From: Acidimicrobiaceae bacterium
GTDB taxonomy: Bacteria > Actinomycetota > Acidimicrobiia > Acidimicrobiales > Acidimicrobiaceae
Reading direction: 5' to 3'
Length of the DNA: 64,000 nt
Assembly: GCA_013044385.1 (NCBI GenBank)
Contig: JABEUN010000079.1
Span: 1 to 64,000, forward strand
Part shown: positions 44,872-54,268 of the stretch, piece by piece
How the letters are laid out: every line of letters starts with the position of its first letter
Position numbering within the stretch: position 1 is the stretch's first letter
The notes under the pieces: generated by a model
The model's database searches: none
What the model was told of the DNA's origin: nothing
The model's input: only the letters and a program-made list of their open reading frames with translations
Position numbers and translations under genes: made by a program

Positions 44872-45798
44872 TCAGCCCTCCCCAAGCCCTCCGAACATCA
44901 GGCCGAGTATGCCGACGAATGCCGTCATCCTCGCCCTGGCCTGCTGCCAGACTAGGGAACTTTCTCCGTCGATGACTGTCGCTTCGACCTCGAGACCCCT
45001 ATGTGCTGGCAGACAGTGCATGAATTTGACCCGATCAGAGCCGAGAGCCATGAGATCGGCAGTAACCCGGTAGGGTTCGAGGTCCACCAACTTTCTTGCT
45101 CCCTCTGCCTCTTGACCCATGGAGACCCAGACATCGGTGTAGATGAAATCAGCCCCTTCGCATGCCATCTTCAGGTCAGCTACCCACTCGACCGATCCAG
45201 ATCCGATCCGCAGTGCCGCTAGCTCCTCCTCCGAGAAGTTGTACCCCTCGGGAGATGCGATCACGGTGTCGAAGTCTGCGTACGAGCACGCCTTTGCCAG
45301 GGACCTCGTAACGTTGTTCGAGTCTCCTACATACACGACCTTGGTACGACCAGACTTGGGATTCGCAGAGATCGAATCGGTAATCGTGATCACGTCTGCC
45401 ACTGCTTGCGTCGGGTGGGAGAAGTCCGACAGAAGGTTGATCACGCCAACTCCGCTCAAGTGGGAAACGGACTTCAACTCCTCTAGGACCGAGTGGTTCT
45501 TAACCCGGGCACCTATCAAGTCGTGATAGCAGCCAAGGGTCCTTCCGACATCTGAGACGCTCTCTCTGACGCCGAGTCCGACCTCGGTATCCGAGATCGT
45601 GGTCACACCGCCGCCCAGAGCCCGGATCGCAACCTCTGCGGAATTCCTCGTCCTCGCAGACGGCTTCTCGAAGTAGAGAGCGACGCTCTTGCCAGCCAGC
45701 ACCGGATCGAATTTAGCCAGTCTGGCGAACCGGAGTACCTCATTGAACTGCTCGACTGATAGGTCATCAATATCAAGAATTGACATCGGTAAACTCAC
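44872..45798 (-). CDS. argF: Ornithine carbamoyltransferase
   Basis: It makes citrulline from ornithine and carbamoyl phosphate. It has the carbamoyl-phosphate motif FEKPSARTRNS (family S-T-R-T, here S-A-R-T), a conserved HP in DFSHPTQA, and the ornithine-binding HCLPAHRG. The S-A-R-T form occurs in some actinobacteria. GTG 45798 with AGGAGG six bases upstream is chosen; ATG 45786 is an alternative. It overlaps the end of argD by about 26 bp. Length 308 residues, normal. Confidence 0.95.
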   Translation of the reverse strand: MSLPMSILDIDDLSVEQFNEVLRFARLAKFDPVLAGKSVALYFEKPSARTRNSAEVAIRALGGGVTTISDTEVGLGVRESVSDVGRTLGCYHDLIGARVKNHSVLEELKSVSHLSGVGVINLLSDFSHPTQAVADVITITDSISANPKSGRTKVVYVGDSNNVTRSLAKACSYADFDTVIASPEGYNFSEEELAALRIGSGSVEWVADLKMACEGADFIYTDVWVSMGQEAEGARKLVDLEPYRVTADLMALGSDRVKFMHCLPAHRGLEVEATVIDGESSLVWQQARARMTAFVGILGLMFGGLGEG

Positions 45799-47002
45799 TT
45801 GCCACCTCCTCAAATACTCCTAGGCCCTCTTGCAACTCTGAATCGGTAATTACGAGCGGCGGTGCCAGCCTCAACCTCGTTGTAGAGGTCTTCGAGACGA
45901 CGAGTCCCCTCTGCATTGCTAGTCCCACAAACTCATCTGCGACAGGTCGTTCGAGTTCTACCCCCACGAGCAGTCCCTTCCCTGACAACTCCTTCACAAG
46001 TGGCATCTCCATCAACGCCGACCTAAGTCTCTTAGATGTCAGTCTGACCACGTCATTCAGTTCAAGCCTGTCCATCTCCTCGATGACTGCGACACCGACT
46101 GCGGTTGCAAGTGCGCCACCCCCGAAGGTAGTTCCATGATCGCCGGGTATGAAGCTCGCCATTACCTGCTCCTTCGCCCACATCGCACCGATGGGGATGC
46201 CGTTTCCGAGCGCCTTAGCGAGTAGGACTACGTCCGGTTCGGCCTTGGTGTGCTGGAATGCGAACCACTCTCCAGTGCGGCAGAGTCCGCTTTGGACCTC
46301 GTCGAGGATCATGAGGAGTCCGTACTCGTCACAGATGGCCCTCACCTCCTCGAGATACCCTTCGGGTGGGTCAATTACACCCGCCTCACCTTGGATCGGC
46401 TCCAATAGCACCGCCACGGTCTGGTCAGTTACCGCCGCCCGAATTGCCTTCGAGTCTCCGAAGCGGACGTGATCAAATCCATCCAGCATCGGGGCGAATG
46501 GTATCTGCTTGGAAGGTTGCCCAGTAGCTGCTAGCGCTCCCATGGTTCTGCCGTGGAAGCCTCCCTCGGCCGCGATGATCCTGTAGCGCTTCTCTCCGCC
46601 AAACCTCCTCGCCAGTTTGATGGCGGCCTCGTTTGCTTCGGCACCGGAGTTGCAGAAGAACACCTTGCCTGGGACAGCAGAAGCGATCTTCGAATCGATC
46701 AGGTCGGCGAGCCGAGCGGCATGTTGGTTGTGAAAGTAGTTCGAAACGTGCCAGAGGCTCTCGGACTGCTTCTTTAGTGCAGCATTGATAACTGGGTTGG
46801 AATGTCCGAGCGACACTACGGCGATACCACCAAGAAAGTCGATATAAGACCTCCCTCGGTCATCTAAGAGTGTCGCCCCATGGCCTGTCACGAAACAGGC
46901 ACGCCTCGGGCCATAGTTGTCGGCGATGTGACCGTAAGGATTGGAGGCATCTCCCCCGAGCTCAGTTTCTACAGTCGCCTTTGGATCCATCTCATCCACC
47001 AT
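45773..47002 (-). CDS. argD: Acetylornithine aminotransferase
   Basis: This PLP-dependent class-III transaminase makes N-acetylornithine. The 409 residues include NSGAEANEAAIKLARR, GGFHGRTMGALAATGQ, LLMILDEVQSGLCRTGEWFA and the Schiff-base lysine in LLAKALGNGIPIGA, with TFGGGALATAVG after it. The N-terminal ATG at 47002 overlaps argB by 11 bp; an ATG at 46990 is also possible. It lies in argCJBDFR order. Confidence 0.95.
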   Translation of the reverse strand: MVDEMDPKATVETELGGDASNPYGHIADNYGPRRACFVTGHGATLLDDRGRSYIDFLGGIAVVSLGHSNPVINAALKKQSESLWHVSNYFHNQHAARLADLIDSKIASAVPGKVFFCNSGAEANEAAIKLARRFGGEKRYRIIAAEGGFHGRTMGALAATGQPSKQIPFAPMLDGFDHVRFGDSKAIRAAVTDQTVAVLLEPIQGEAGVIDPPEGYLEEVRAICDEYGLLMILDEVQSGLCRTGEWFAFQHTKAEPDVVLLAKALGNGIPIGAMWAKEQVMASFIPGDHGTTFGGGALATAVGVAVIEEMDRLELNDVVRLTSKRLRSALMEMPLVKELSGKGLLVGVELERPVADEFVGLAMQRGLVVSKTSTTRLRLAPPLVITDSELQEGLGVFEEVASEFTDVNS

Positions 47003-47942
47003 CCTCTCCCCCCTTCTTCTCCGAGACGATCATCGTCCCTATACCTTCGTCGGTCAGCATTTCAAGAAGGATCGAGTGCTCGATCCTTCCATCCAGAATG
47101 TGGACCGAATTCACCCCGCCGGCCACTGCCGCACCTGCACTTCTGAGCTTCGGCGCCATGCCTCCGGTAATCGAACCCGCCTCGAACAGCTCTGCCAACT
47201 CGGTCTCGGTCATCTTTTGTATCAGGCTCTCGGGATCCGATGGGTCCCGCCTGACGCCGTCTATGTTGGTCAAGTAGACGAGCTTCTCGGCATCCAGCGC
47301 CCTTGCGATCTCAGCAGCACCGAAGTCCGCATTAATGTTGTATCCCTGACCTGCGGTGTCAGCCCCGATGGTTGCGACAACCGGTATGAGTCCTTCAGCA
47401 AGCATCCTGACAAGCAGGTCGGGGTTGATGGCGACTATTTCACCCACGAATCCGAGCCTCTCCGACGACTTTGTGGCCACGATCAGCGACGAATCAAGCC
47501 CCGACACGCCAACCGCACGGCCGCCGTGTCGGTTGATCGCTTGGACTATCGAAGGATTGAGCTTTCCGAGCAGCACCATCTTGACCACTTCGAGGGTCTC
47601 GAGGTCTGTCACTCGAAGGCCATCCACGAACTCGGGCTTCTTTCCAATCCGTGACAGCCAGGAGTCGATTTGGGGACCACCTCCGTGTACCACCACGGGG
47701 AGGAATCCAACCGACTGCAGAAGCACTATGTCCTGTGCGAAGGAGTCGAGTTCTGCATCGAACTCGTCCAGCTTCGTCTCGGCCGGGACGGCCTCCGCAA
47801 GCACGTTGCCCCCGTACTTAACGACTACTGTGCGGCCCCAGAATCTCTGAATATACGGGAGCGCCTCCACAAGCACTGCCGCCCGCTCGGAGGCGGCAAA
47901 CTTACGGGTGATGGCACCGTTGCCACTCCTCATGGCCATCAT
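46992..47942 (-). CDS. argB: Acetylglutamate kinase
   Basis: It phosphorylates N-acetylglutamate, the usual arginine feedback point. The 316-residue protein has VVVKYGGNVLAE, VVVHGGGPQIDSWL, GLRVTDLETLEVVKMVLLGK, ADFGAAEIARAL and SITGGMAPKLRSA, the complete amino-acid-kinase signature. An N-terminal helix extension (about residues 10-30) matches arginine-inhibited hexameric enzymes. It overlaps argJ by four bases and argD by 11. Confidence 0.96.
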   Translation of the reverse strand: MMAMRSGNGAITRKFAASERAAVLVEALPYIQRFWGRTVVVKYGGNVLAEAVPAETKLDEFDAELDSFAQDIVLLQSVGFLPVVVHGGGPQIDSWLSRIGKKPEFVDGLRVTDLETLEVVKMVLLGKLNPSIVQAINRHGGRAVGVSGLDSSLIVATKSSERLGFVGEIVAINPDLLVRMLAEGLIPVVATIGADTAGQGYNINADFGAAEIARALDAEKLVYLTNIDGVRRDPSDPESLIQKMTETELAELFEAGSITGGMAPKLRSAGAAVAGGVNSVHILDGRIEHSILLEMLTDEGIGTMIVSEKKGGEDGG

Positions 47943-49114
47943 GACGTTCTCATATTCTCTGCGATGTACTCCGGAGAGAGATCGGTCGTGGTAACAGTTG
48001 CCGATCCCGGCCCTTTACCAACCTTGCAAGTGACCAGTATCTCTCGCTTGTCCATTGCCACTTTCAACTTCTCCGCGTCGTGGTCGGCGGCGACTCCGCC
48101 ACTTGCGACCTTTATCCCCTGATAGCTCACCTCGAGCTGGTCAAGATCGAAGTCGACGCCTGCGGTCCCGAATTCCGAGGCGAGGCGACCCCAGTATGGG
48201 TCGGAGCCGTAGAAGGAGCACTGGACGAGCTGGGATCCTGCAGCTTTCTTCGCCAACACGAGCGCATCTTGGTCACTGGCTGCTCCGGCAACGCTTAGTC
48301 GCACCAGTTTGTGCGCACCCTCTGCATCCATGGCCATCTGGTCAGCGAGCGAATTGCACACAGAGATGAGTCCCTCCCGGAACTCATCTGGAGAACCGCC
48401 TTCTCCGGCTCCTGAGCAGAGGAGTATTACCGTGTCGTTAGTCGAGGTACATCCGTCTATGACGAGTCTGTTGAAGCTGTGCTCGACCGCCTCTCGCAGC
48501 AGGTATTGTGCGAGATCGGCATCGATCTTTGCATCGGTCGTTATCACTGAGAGCATGGTCGCCATGTTCGGCGCGAGCATCGCAGCACCCTTTGCTATCG
48601 AACCGATGCTGTATCCCGTGCCGGTGAAACTGGCGGTTTTTGGAACCGTGTCGGTAGTCATGATCGCCCTTGCCGCCCTTACTGCGCCGGCCTCGTTGGC
48701 CTCCAGGCCAGCAGTGAGTTCGGCGGCGCCTCGCTGGATTGGTGCGACATCCAGCGGAATGCCAATAAGTCCGGTTGAGCAGACCAACACCAACTCTAGT
48801 GATATCCCAAGTTGCTCTCCGATGGCGGCACACATCGCCTCGGCGTCTCTCATTCCTTTTTCACCGTTGGCCGCGTTGGCGTTTCCACTGTTCAACACCA
48901 CAGCGACAGCCCGGTTACCTGTGCTCTGCAGATGTCTCTTGGAGACCTTTACCGGAGCCGCGGCCGCAAGATTTTGGGTGAATACCGCTACTGCCAGCAT
49001 CGGCTCACCGCTCTCAGATGCGACAAGGGTCAGATCCGGGGCACCGGATGCCTTGATGCCGCAGGCGATTCCGTTCGCCACAAATCCCTTGGGAATCGTT
49101 ACCGTCATGGCCAA
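47939..49114 (-). CDS. argJ: Bifunctional ornithine acetyltransferase / N-acetylglutamate synthase
   Basis: It recycles the acetyl group between ornithine and glutamate. It is autoprocessed at the conserved ATML site: KGAAMLAPNMATMLSVITTD is present, with Thr as nucleophile. LNSGNANAANGEKG and STNDTVILLCSGAG are further family blocks. The 391-residue length is normal. The start may be at 49114 or at the ATG at 49108 (MTVTIPKGF). It overlaps argC by ten bases and argB by four. Confidence 0.96.
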   Translation of the reverse strand: MAMTVTIPKGFVANGIACGIKASGAPDLTLVASESGEPMLAVAVFTQNLAAAAPVKVSKRHLQSTGNRAVAVVLNSGNANAANGEKGMRDAEAMCAAIGEQLGISLELVLVCSTGLIGIPLDVAPIQRGAAELTAGLEANEAGAVRAARAIMTTDTVPKTASFTGTGYSIGSIAKGAAMLAPNMATMLSVITTDAKIDADLAQYLLREAVEHSFNRLVIDGCTSTNDTVILLCSGAGEGGSPDEFREGLISVCNSLADQMAMDAEGAHKLVRLSVAGAASDQDALVLAKKAAGSQLVQCSFYGSDPYWGRLASEFGTAGVDFDLDQLEVSYQGIKVASGGVAADHDAEKLKVAMDKREILVTCKVGKGPGSATVTTTDLSPEYIAENMRTS

Positions 49115-50145
49115 ACTCCAAATCTGTTCAGTCCGGAATCCTCCGGCAGTCCCAAGGCGACATTCGCCGCCTGCACGGCTTGTCCCGCGGCGCCCTTCAG
49201 CAGGTTGTCAAGTGCAGAGATCCCCAACACCCAGCCGGTCCGGCTGTCCAGGCATCCGTATACAAATGCTCGGTTGGAGCCGTATGTCATACGGGTGGAG
49301 GGGGCGATCTTGGTCGCCTCGACGAAGATGGATCCGGCGAATGCATCCGAATAGCAGGAAGCGACGAGTGCATCGGCTTCGTTCCGATCCATCTGCATCA
49401 GTAGGTCGGTTGCACGCATGTAGCAGGTCGCAAGTATCCCTCTCGTCATGGGGGCGAGGTGGGGCGTGAACAGGACTGTAGCACCGGTGTTCACCTCCAT
49501 CTCCACGGTATGGCGATGGTTACGAAGACCGTATGCCGAGAAGTTCTCCTGGACCGACGTATACGAGTACCGAAGGTCGGCCGACCTTCCTGCACCGGAT
49601 ACACCGGAGGCGGCGTCAACCACCACCGGATTCGAATCGACTAGTCCCGCCTCTAGCAAAGGCTTGATCGCAAGGGTCGCAGCGGTCACATAACAGCCTG
49701 GTGCGGATATGAAACGCGCACCCGAAAGCTCTTCCCTGTTGAACTCGACGAGGCCATAGACGGCCGAGGAGAGGAGCTCGGGCCGTTCGTGTTGGTGACC
49801 ATACCACTGCTCATACAGCACCGGGTTTTTGATTCTGAAGTCTGCGCCAAGGTCAACTACCATAACGCCGAGTGCCAGGAGGCCCGGAACGTAACGCTGC
49901 GAGACGCCGTGCGGCAGCGCCAAGAAGACCAGTTCGATACCAAACGACTCAACCGTCGGTATGAGGTCCTCAGTAGCAAGCATCGCAAGGTCGATACCGA
50001 AGAGGCCCGGATGGGACTCTGAGATCGATGTGCCGGCAGATCGGTCTGCGAAGACGGCTACAAGCTCAAAGTCGGGATGGACCTCACAGATCCTGACCAA
50101 CTCTGCACCAGCAAACCCTGAAGCCCCACAGACCGCTACCTTCAT
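49105..50145 (-). CDS. argC: N-acetyl-gamma-glutamyl-phosphate reductase
   Basis: First gene of the arginine operon, 346 residues. The NADP site is VAVCGASGFAGAELVRI. The catalytic cysteine is in ISAPGCYVTAATLAIKPLL, and DAASGVSGAGR and HRHTVEME follow. The ATG at 50145 is preceded by an AT-rich region with a candidate ARG box (50178-50203). pheT lies upstream on the same strand, ending at 50230. Confidence 0.96.
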   Translation of the reverse strand: MKVAVCGASGFAGAELVRICEVHPDFELVAVFADRSAGTSISESHPGLFGIDLAMLATEDLIPTVESFGIELVFLALPHGVSQRYVPGLLALGVMVVDLGADFRIKNPVLYEQWYGHQHERPELLSSAVYGLVEFNREELSGARFISAPGCYVTAATLAIKPLLEAGLVDSNPVVVDAASGVSGAGRSADLRYSYTSVQENFSAYGLRNHRHTVEMEVNTGATVLFTPHLAPMTRGILATCYMRATDLLMQMDRNEADALVASCYSDAFAGSIFVEATKIAPSTRMTYGSNRAFVYGCLDSRTGWVLGISALDNLLKGAAGQAVQAANVALGLPEDSGLNRFGVWP

Positions 50146-50177
50146 GCAGACAATATATCTCAGTCAATCTATATTTC

Positions 50178-50203
50178 TGCACATTAATGCAACATTATGC
50201 ATA
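50178..50203. promoter_or_regulatory. Candidate ARG box / argC promoter
   Basis: The 84-bp gap between pheT and argC is markedly AT-rich and has TGCA-centred repeats: TGCACATTAATGCA (50178-50191) and TTATGCATA (50195-50203). Such TGCAT-type sites are used by ArgR in actinobacteria, and argR is in this operon. Exact half-sites are inferred. Confidence 0.5.
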
Positions 50204-50229
50204 CATTGGTTGGTCGGTAAGGAATCGCA

Positions 50230-52674
50230 TCAGGCCGACCTGAGCGTTGCACCGAACCGGTGGTTCAGATCCTCCGACACAATGCTGATCACCTGCTGAA
50301 TCTCGGCGTCGGTCAGCGTCTTGCTCAGCGAGGACAGTCGGACGGTGAAAGCGAGGGAACGAATACCGTCACCTAGAGCAGCCGAGCTGTAGCTGTCAAA
50401 CAGCGTGACGGATTCGCACAGATCCCCGACAGATGCCATTATCGCATCGGCAACGGTCTGTGCATCATACTGATAGTCCACCAGGAAAGCCATATCGACA
50501 TCCGAACTCGGGAAGCTGGTAACCGGCGTAGCGGAGTCCGACTTCGGCTCCAGCGCGAAGATCTCATCCAGATCCAGCTCGAAGTAGCCAACCCTGTCCT
50601 TGACGTTTCCGGCGGTCAACACGGTCACGGTGTCTGGGTCGAGCTCACCTATGACTCCAACCAACCTCCCGCCGATGAAAACAGAATTGGAACGGGTTGG
50701 ATGCAGCTTCGGCCAGGCCATCACAGACTCACCCACAGAATGGTGATCCGGCGTATCAAACAAAGCCGGACCCACCCTTAGCAGTGCCACCAGCCGTCTG
50801 AGGGTATGGACCACCTCCAAAGAGGCATCCTCTGCATCTGTGGCCAGGAAACCGACCCTCTCGGACTCAAATGGCAGGCCCTCGTCGGTCACACCCGGTT
50901 CGAATACCTTTCCGAACTCGAACAGTCTCACTGGTGAGATCCTCCTTCCGGCATTGAACGAAAGAGCCCGGACGAGCCCAGGCAGGAGGCTACGTCTGAG
51001 CACAGACTCCTCTACCGCCAGTGGGTTGTCGAGTTCCACACCTTCCCCTGTGATTCCGAAGGGTGAGTGTTCGCCCGGCCCCACCATCGACGGCCCCCAC
51101 GCCTCGAAGTAGCCCGCATCGCGCCCGAAGGCTCTGATGCTCCGGCGGCTTCGCTGCTCAGTTGTCAATCTGCCGACCTTTGGCGAGGTCAAATAACGTC
51201 TCTCGATGTTCGCATAACCGAAGTGACGGGCGATCTCTTCGATGACGTCCTCTTCGATTGAGCAGTCCGGCCTGAAGCTGGGGACCGTCACAAGGAAGAT
51301 CCCATCCCTCTCCTCCACCTTGAACCCGATAGGACTAATCAGGTTGGAGATCTCCCCGGCCGAGAAGTCCCTTCCCAAGTAGAGGGCCAACCTGGCCGGC
51401 CTCACCAGTATCTCTGTCTCTGCATGGTTGTAAGGGGTGGCCTCATATACAGAATCCGGCTCAACACCCAACAGCTCGGCAAATCTCTGTAGCGCCAGCC
51501 GTGGAAGCTCGGGGTCCACTCCCCTCTCAAAACGCGCCGAGGCTTCGGAGCGTAGTTGCAGTCTCTTCGAAGAGCGGGCGATAGTCTTCGAGTCGAAGTG
51601 CGCAAGCTCAAGGAGAACCGAATCGGTGTCACTCGAGATCTCCGAAGATTCACCCCCCATGATGCCCGCCAACCCGACTGGACTGTCCGAGCCGTCAGTT
51701 ATGACAACGTCGGTGACGGAGTCTCCTACGCCGAGAGTCCGTACCGTCCCGTCTAGGGTGACGAGGGCCTCTGCTACCCTCGCCCGCCTCACCGAGACGA
51801 CCCCGCCATCGAGCCTGCTCCTGTCGTATGGGTGGGTCGGCTGCCCAAGTTCCAGCATCACGTAGTTGGATGCGTCCACGACAGGATTGATCGACCTCAT
51901 GCCGCACAGCTCCAGCCTGGTGCCGACGAAGGAAGCCACCTTGCAACTGGACATATTGGAGAAGGTGGCGAGCAGGAAACGGTCGCAGATCGATGGATCC
52001 TCGATCACAGAGAGCTCAAGTGCCGCATCCTTATGCAGATCCTGACCGTGTGGGCGGGCAGCCGGTGCACGGAATTCGAGGTCGAACCATGCAGCGAGGT
52101 CCCTGGCCACACCGATGACCGAGTTGGCGTCTGGTCGATTCGCCTCGATCGCAAGGTCGAAGAGGACGTCGGGCACAATGCCGAGCGCATCTGCCAACTT
52201 CTCTCCGGGCTTGAGGCTCTGGTCCAGCAGCATCAATCCGCCAGACTCAGCACCGAGCTTCAGCTCAGTTGGGGAACAGAGCATCCCGAAGGAGTCCGTC
52301 CCACGCATCTTTGCAGCCCTTATCTCGACACCGTTGGGGAGCTTCGCACCTATGGCCGCATAGGGGACGAAGTCGCCGACGCCGAAGTTGAAAGCACCGC
52401 AGACGACCTGAATCTCTCCCAGTGCGCCGACGTCGGCCAGAACTCTCCTGATCTTGTCGGCCTTGGGGATGGCGTCCACCTCCAAGACCTTGGCGACGTA
52501 GACGTCATCGAGGTCCCTGCCCACCCACTCGACGCCCTCCACCACAAGGCCGAGATTGTTCATGCCATCCACCAGCTTGGAGATGAGCTCTTCGGTGGGA
52601 GCACCGCTGGACAAAGAGGGGTCGGCCCGCTCGAAGTCGGCGAACTCGGACAGCCATGACAGTAAAACCTTCAT
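50230..52674 (-). CDS. pheT: Phenylalanyl-tRNA synthetase beta subunit
   Basis: The beta subunit (814 residues from ATG 52674) binds and edits tRNA-Phe. It starts MKVLLSWLSEFADFERAD, the standard N-terminus. It has the EMAP-like tRNA-binding domain (about 55-165), the B3/B4 editing domain with MRSINPVVDASNYVMLELGQ then PTHPYD, the B5 domain and the C-terminal anticodon-binding domain (about 720-814, with SFPSSDVDMAFLVD). GAGG lies seven bases before the ATG; the frame is open back to 52803 but that part is not conserved. pheS ends 249 bp upstream, an unusually long gap. Confidence 0.95.
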   Translation of the reverse strand: MKVLLSWLSEFADFERADPSLSSGAPTEELISKLVDGMNNLGLVVEGVEWVGRDLDDVYVAKVLEVDAIPKADKIRRVLADVGALGEIQVVCGAFNFGVGDFVPYAAIGAKLPNGVEIRAAKMRGTDSFGMLCSPTELKLGAESGGLMLLDQSLKPGEKLADALGIVPDVLFDLAIEANRPDANSVIGVARDLAAWFDLEFRAPAARPHGQDLHKDAALELSVIEDPSICDRFLLATFSNMSSCKVASFVGTRLELCGMRSINPVVDASNYVMLELGQPTHPYDRSRLDGGVVSVRRARVAEALVTLDGTVRTLGVGDSVTDVVITDGSDSPVGLAGIMGGESSEISSDTDSVLLELAHFDSKTIARSSKRLQLRSEASARFERGVDPELPRLALQRFAELLGVEPDSVYEATPYNHAETEILVRPARLALYLGRDFSAGEISNLISPIGFKVEERDGIFLVTVPSFRPDCSIEEDVIEEIARHFGYANIERRYLTSPKVGRLTTEQRSRRSIRAFGRDAGYFEAWGPSMVGPGEHSPFGITGEGVELDNPLAVEESVLRRSLLPGLVRALSFNAGRRISPVRLFEFGKVFEPGVTDEGLPFESERVGFLATDAEDASLEVVHTLRRLVALLRVGPALFDTPDHHSVGESVMAWPKLHPTRSNSVFIGGRLVGVIGELDPDTVTVLTAGNVKDRVGYFELDLDEIFALEPKSDSATPVTSFPSSDVDMAFLVDYQYDAQTVADAIMASVGDLCESVTLFDSYSSAALGDGIRSLAFTVRLSSLSKTLTDAEIQQVISIVSEDLNHRFGATLRSA

Positions 52675-52923
52675 TGCGAACCTCGGGGTATCTTCTGGAA
52701 ACGACCTGATCGCCGAGCTTGGGAGGACACCGGAGGATCCAGCCAACCGGAGAAGCCAGCTAGGTGCACTCCCTTGTCTCCCGAATCTCGGGCGTTGATG
52801 CAACTAATCGAGAGTAGCGGCCAGCTGCCCTACTCACCCAACTGGTCACCCGCCATCATCAGCAGCACTGCATCAGTGTGCGCCGATGACGACAGTCTCT
52901 TTGCGGATCCACCACTGGTGGCT
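52675..52923. other. Long pheS-pheT intergenic gap
   Basis: These 249 bp separate two genes that are usually adjacent or overlapping. A palindrome CCACCACTGGTGG lies at 52910-52922, directly behind the pheS stop, but without a T-run. Part of the gap is open in the pheT frame (to 52803). No other gene was found. Confidence 0.6.
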
Positions 52924-53976
52924 TCAGAACTGACTTAGGAACCTGATGTCGTTGTCGAGGTAGATCCGCGCGTCAGATACGGAATGGCGCATCTGTGCGC
53001 AGCGGTCGATTCCAAACCCAAAAGCGAACCCGCTCCACTCCTCGGGATCGACGCCAACCGCCTTGAAGACGTTCGGATGGACCATACCGCAGCCGCCGAG
53101 CTCGATCCAGCCGGTGCCTGAGCAGGTTCTGCATCCGGTTCCCCCACAGATGGTGCAGGTAATCTCGAACTCCGCTGAGGGTTCGGTAAATGGAAAGAAG
53201 GCGGGCCTCAGCCGGGAGTTGATCTCAGGTCCAAAGTACGCCCTAGTAAAGGTCTCGATGGTCCCGGCGAGGTCACCAAATCCGATGCCCCTGTCCACGA
53301 CCAGACCCTCGATCTGGTGGAAAGCGGGTGTATGTCTCGAGTCGGCGGTATCGCGTCTGTAGACCCGGCCCGGCATGACTGCGTATATCGGCGGCTCCTG
53401 AGCCTGCATCACCCTGATCTGTGTGGGTGATGTATGGGTGCGGAGCACCACAGAGTCCTGTTCTCCGAACTTCAGAAAGAAGCTGTCCTGGGAGGCCCTG
53501 GCCGGGTGGTGTCTGGGAATGTTGAGGGCTTCGAAGTTGTTCCACTCGGTCTCGACCTCGGGTCCGTCTTCGACTGAGAAGCCCATTCCAACGAACACGT
53601 CCTCAAGTTCAGCCCTAGTCCTGCTGATCAGGTGGATACTTCCGAGGCTGTCGTGTCGGTCAACTAGGAACTCACTGAGGTCCCGACGCTCGCTCTGCAG
53701 ACGGAGCATTCTCTCCTGCTCCCTGAGCGATGTCCTCACAGACTCGGCATTACTACTGATCTCGGACCTTATGGAGTTGAGCGCCTCTCCCACCGTCCGC
53801 TTGGCGTCGGCGTCGAGGTTTCGCAGCTCGGAACTTATGTCTGCCAGCGAGCCACGCTTACCAATGAAGGATATCTCTATCTCCCTAACCTGATCCGATG
53901 AGGTTGCTGCAGCGAGCGCTATCGCTGCAGCCTCCGCGATCTCCTTCATAGAGGCCAAAAGATCCGGGGATTCCAT
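52924..53976 (-). CDS. pheS: Phenylalanyl-tRNA synthetase alpha subunit
   Basis: The catalytic class-II subunit has 350 residues from ATG 53976, which GGAG precedes by six bases. An N-terminal coiled coil (about 1-95) is followed by motif 2 (YRRDTADSRHTPAFHQIEGL) and motif 3 (GFGIDRCAQMR). A short cysteine insert CTICGGTGCRTCSGTGW before GMVHPNVF is as seen in several bacterial PheS. The frame open upstream to 54147 is not conserved. Confidence 0.95.
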   Translation of the reverse strand: MESPDLLASMKEIAEAAAIALAAATSSDQVREIEISFIGKRGSLADISSELRNLDADAKRTVGEALNSIRSEISSNAESVRTSLREQERMLRLQSERRDLSEFLVDRHDSLGSIHLISRTRAELEDVFVGMGFSVEDGPEVETEWNNFEALNIPRHHPARASQDSFFLKFGEQDSVVLRTHTSPTQIRVMQAQEPPIYAVMPGRVYRRDTADSRHTPAFHQIEGLVVDRGIGFGDLAGTIETFTRAYFGPEINSRLRPAFFPFTEPSAEFEITCTICGGTGCRTCSGTGWIELGGCGMVHPNVFKAVGVDPEEWSGFAFGFGIDRCAQMRHSVSDARIYLDNDIRFLSQF

Positions 53977-54192
53977 TTCAACTCCAAAGCGTACAGCGAG
54001 CCATTCAAAATTACCCGACTGCCGCTGGCAGGGGTGAATCCACCCTAGGCGAAGATGCGAGATTGGTCGATCGAAGCCGTTGGGTCGCGACCAGCTGGAC
54101 CGGTTTCCGACCCTTACCCACTTGGCCCTGATTTCCCTGAAACCCACCCCTAGACTCGCTTTCCTTGGTCAGATAGACTCGCAAACACTGAT

Positions 54193-54217
54193 AACTCTTT
54201 AGATTTGCCAAAGAGTT
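54193..54217. promoter_or_regulatory. Dyad in the pheS / aminotransferase divergent region
   Basis: AACTCTTT (54193-54200) pairs with AAAGAGTT (54210-54217) around nine bases. It lies between two divergent genes and could be an operator for the aminotransferase-SDR pair or a hairpin in its leader. Support is positional only. Confidence 0.3.
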
Positions 54218-54268
54218 TCGGATTCAGTACCAATGCGGTTTCGTACCGCACCAAAATCAGGGGGAAAC

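Noticed and set aside
48309-49469. 386-codon plus-strand open frame
   Set aside because: It lies antisense to argJ and argC, both clear full-length genes; composition follows the opposite strand and no family resemblance is seen.
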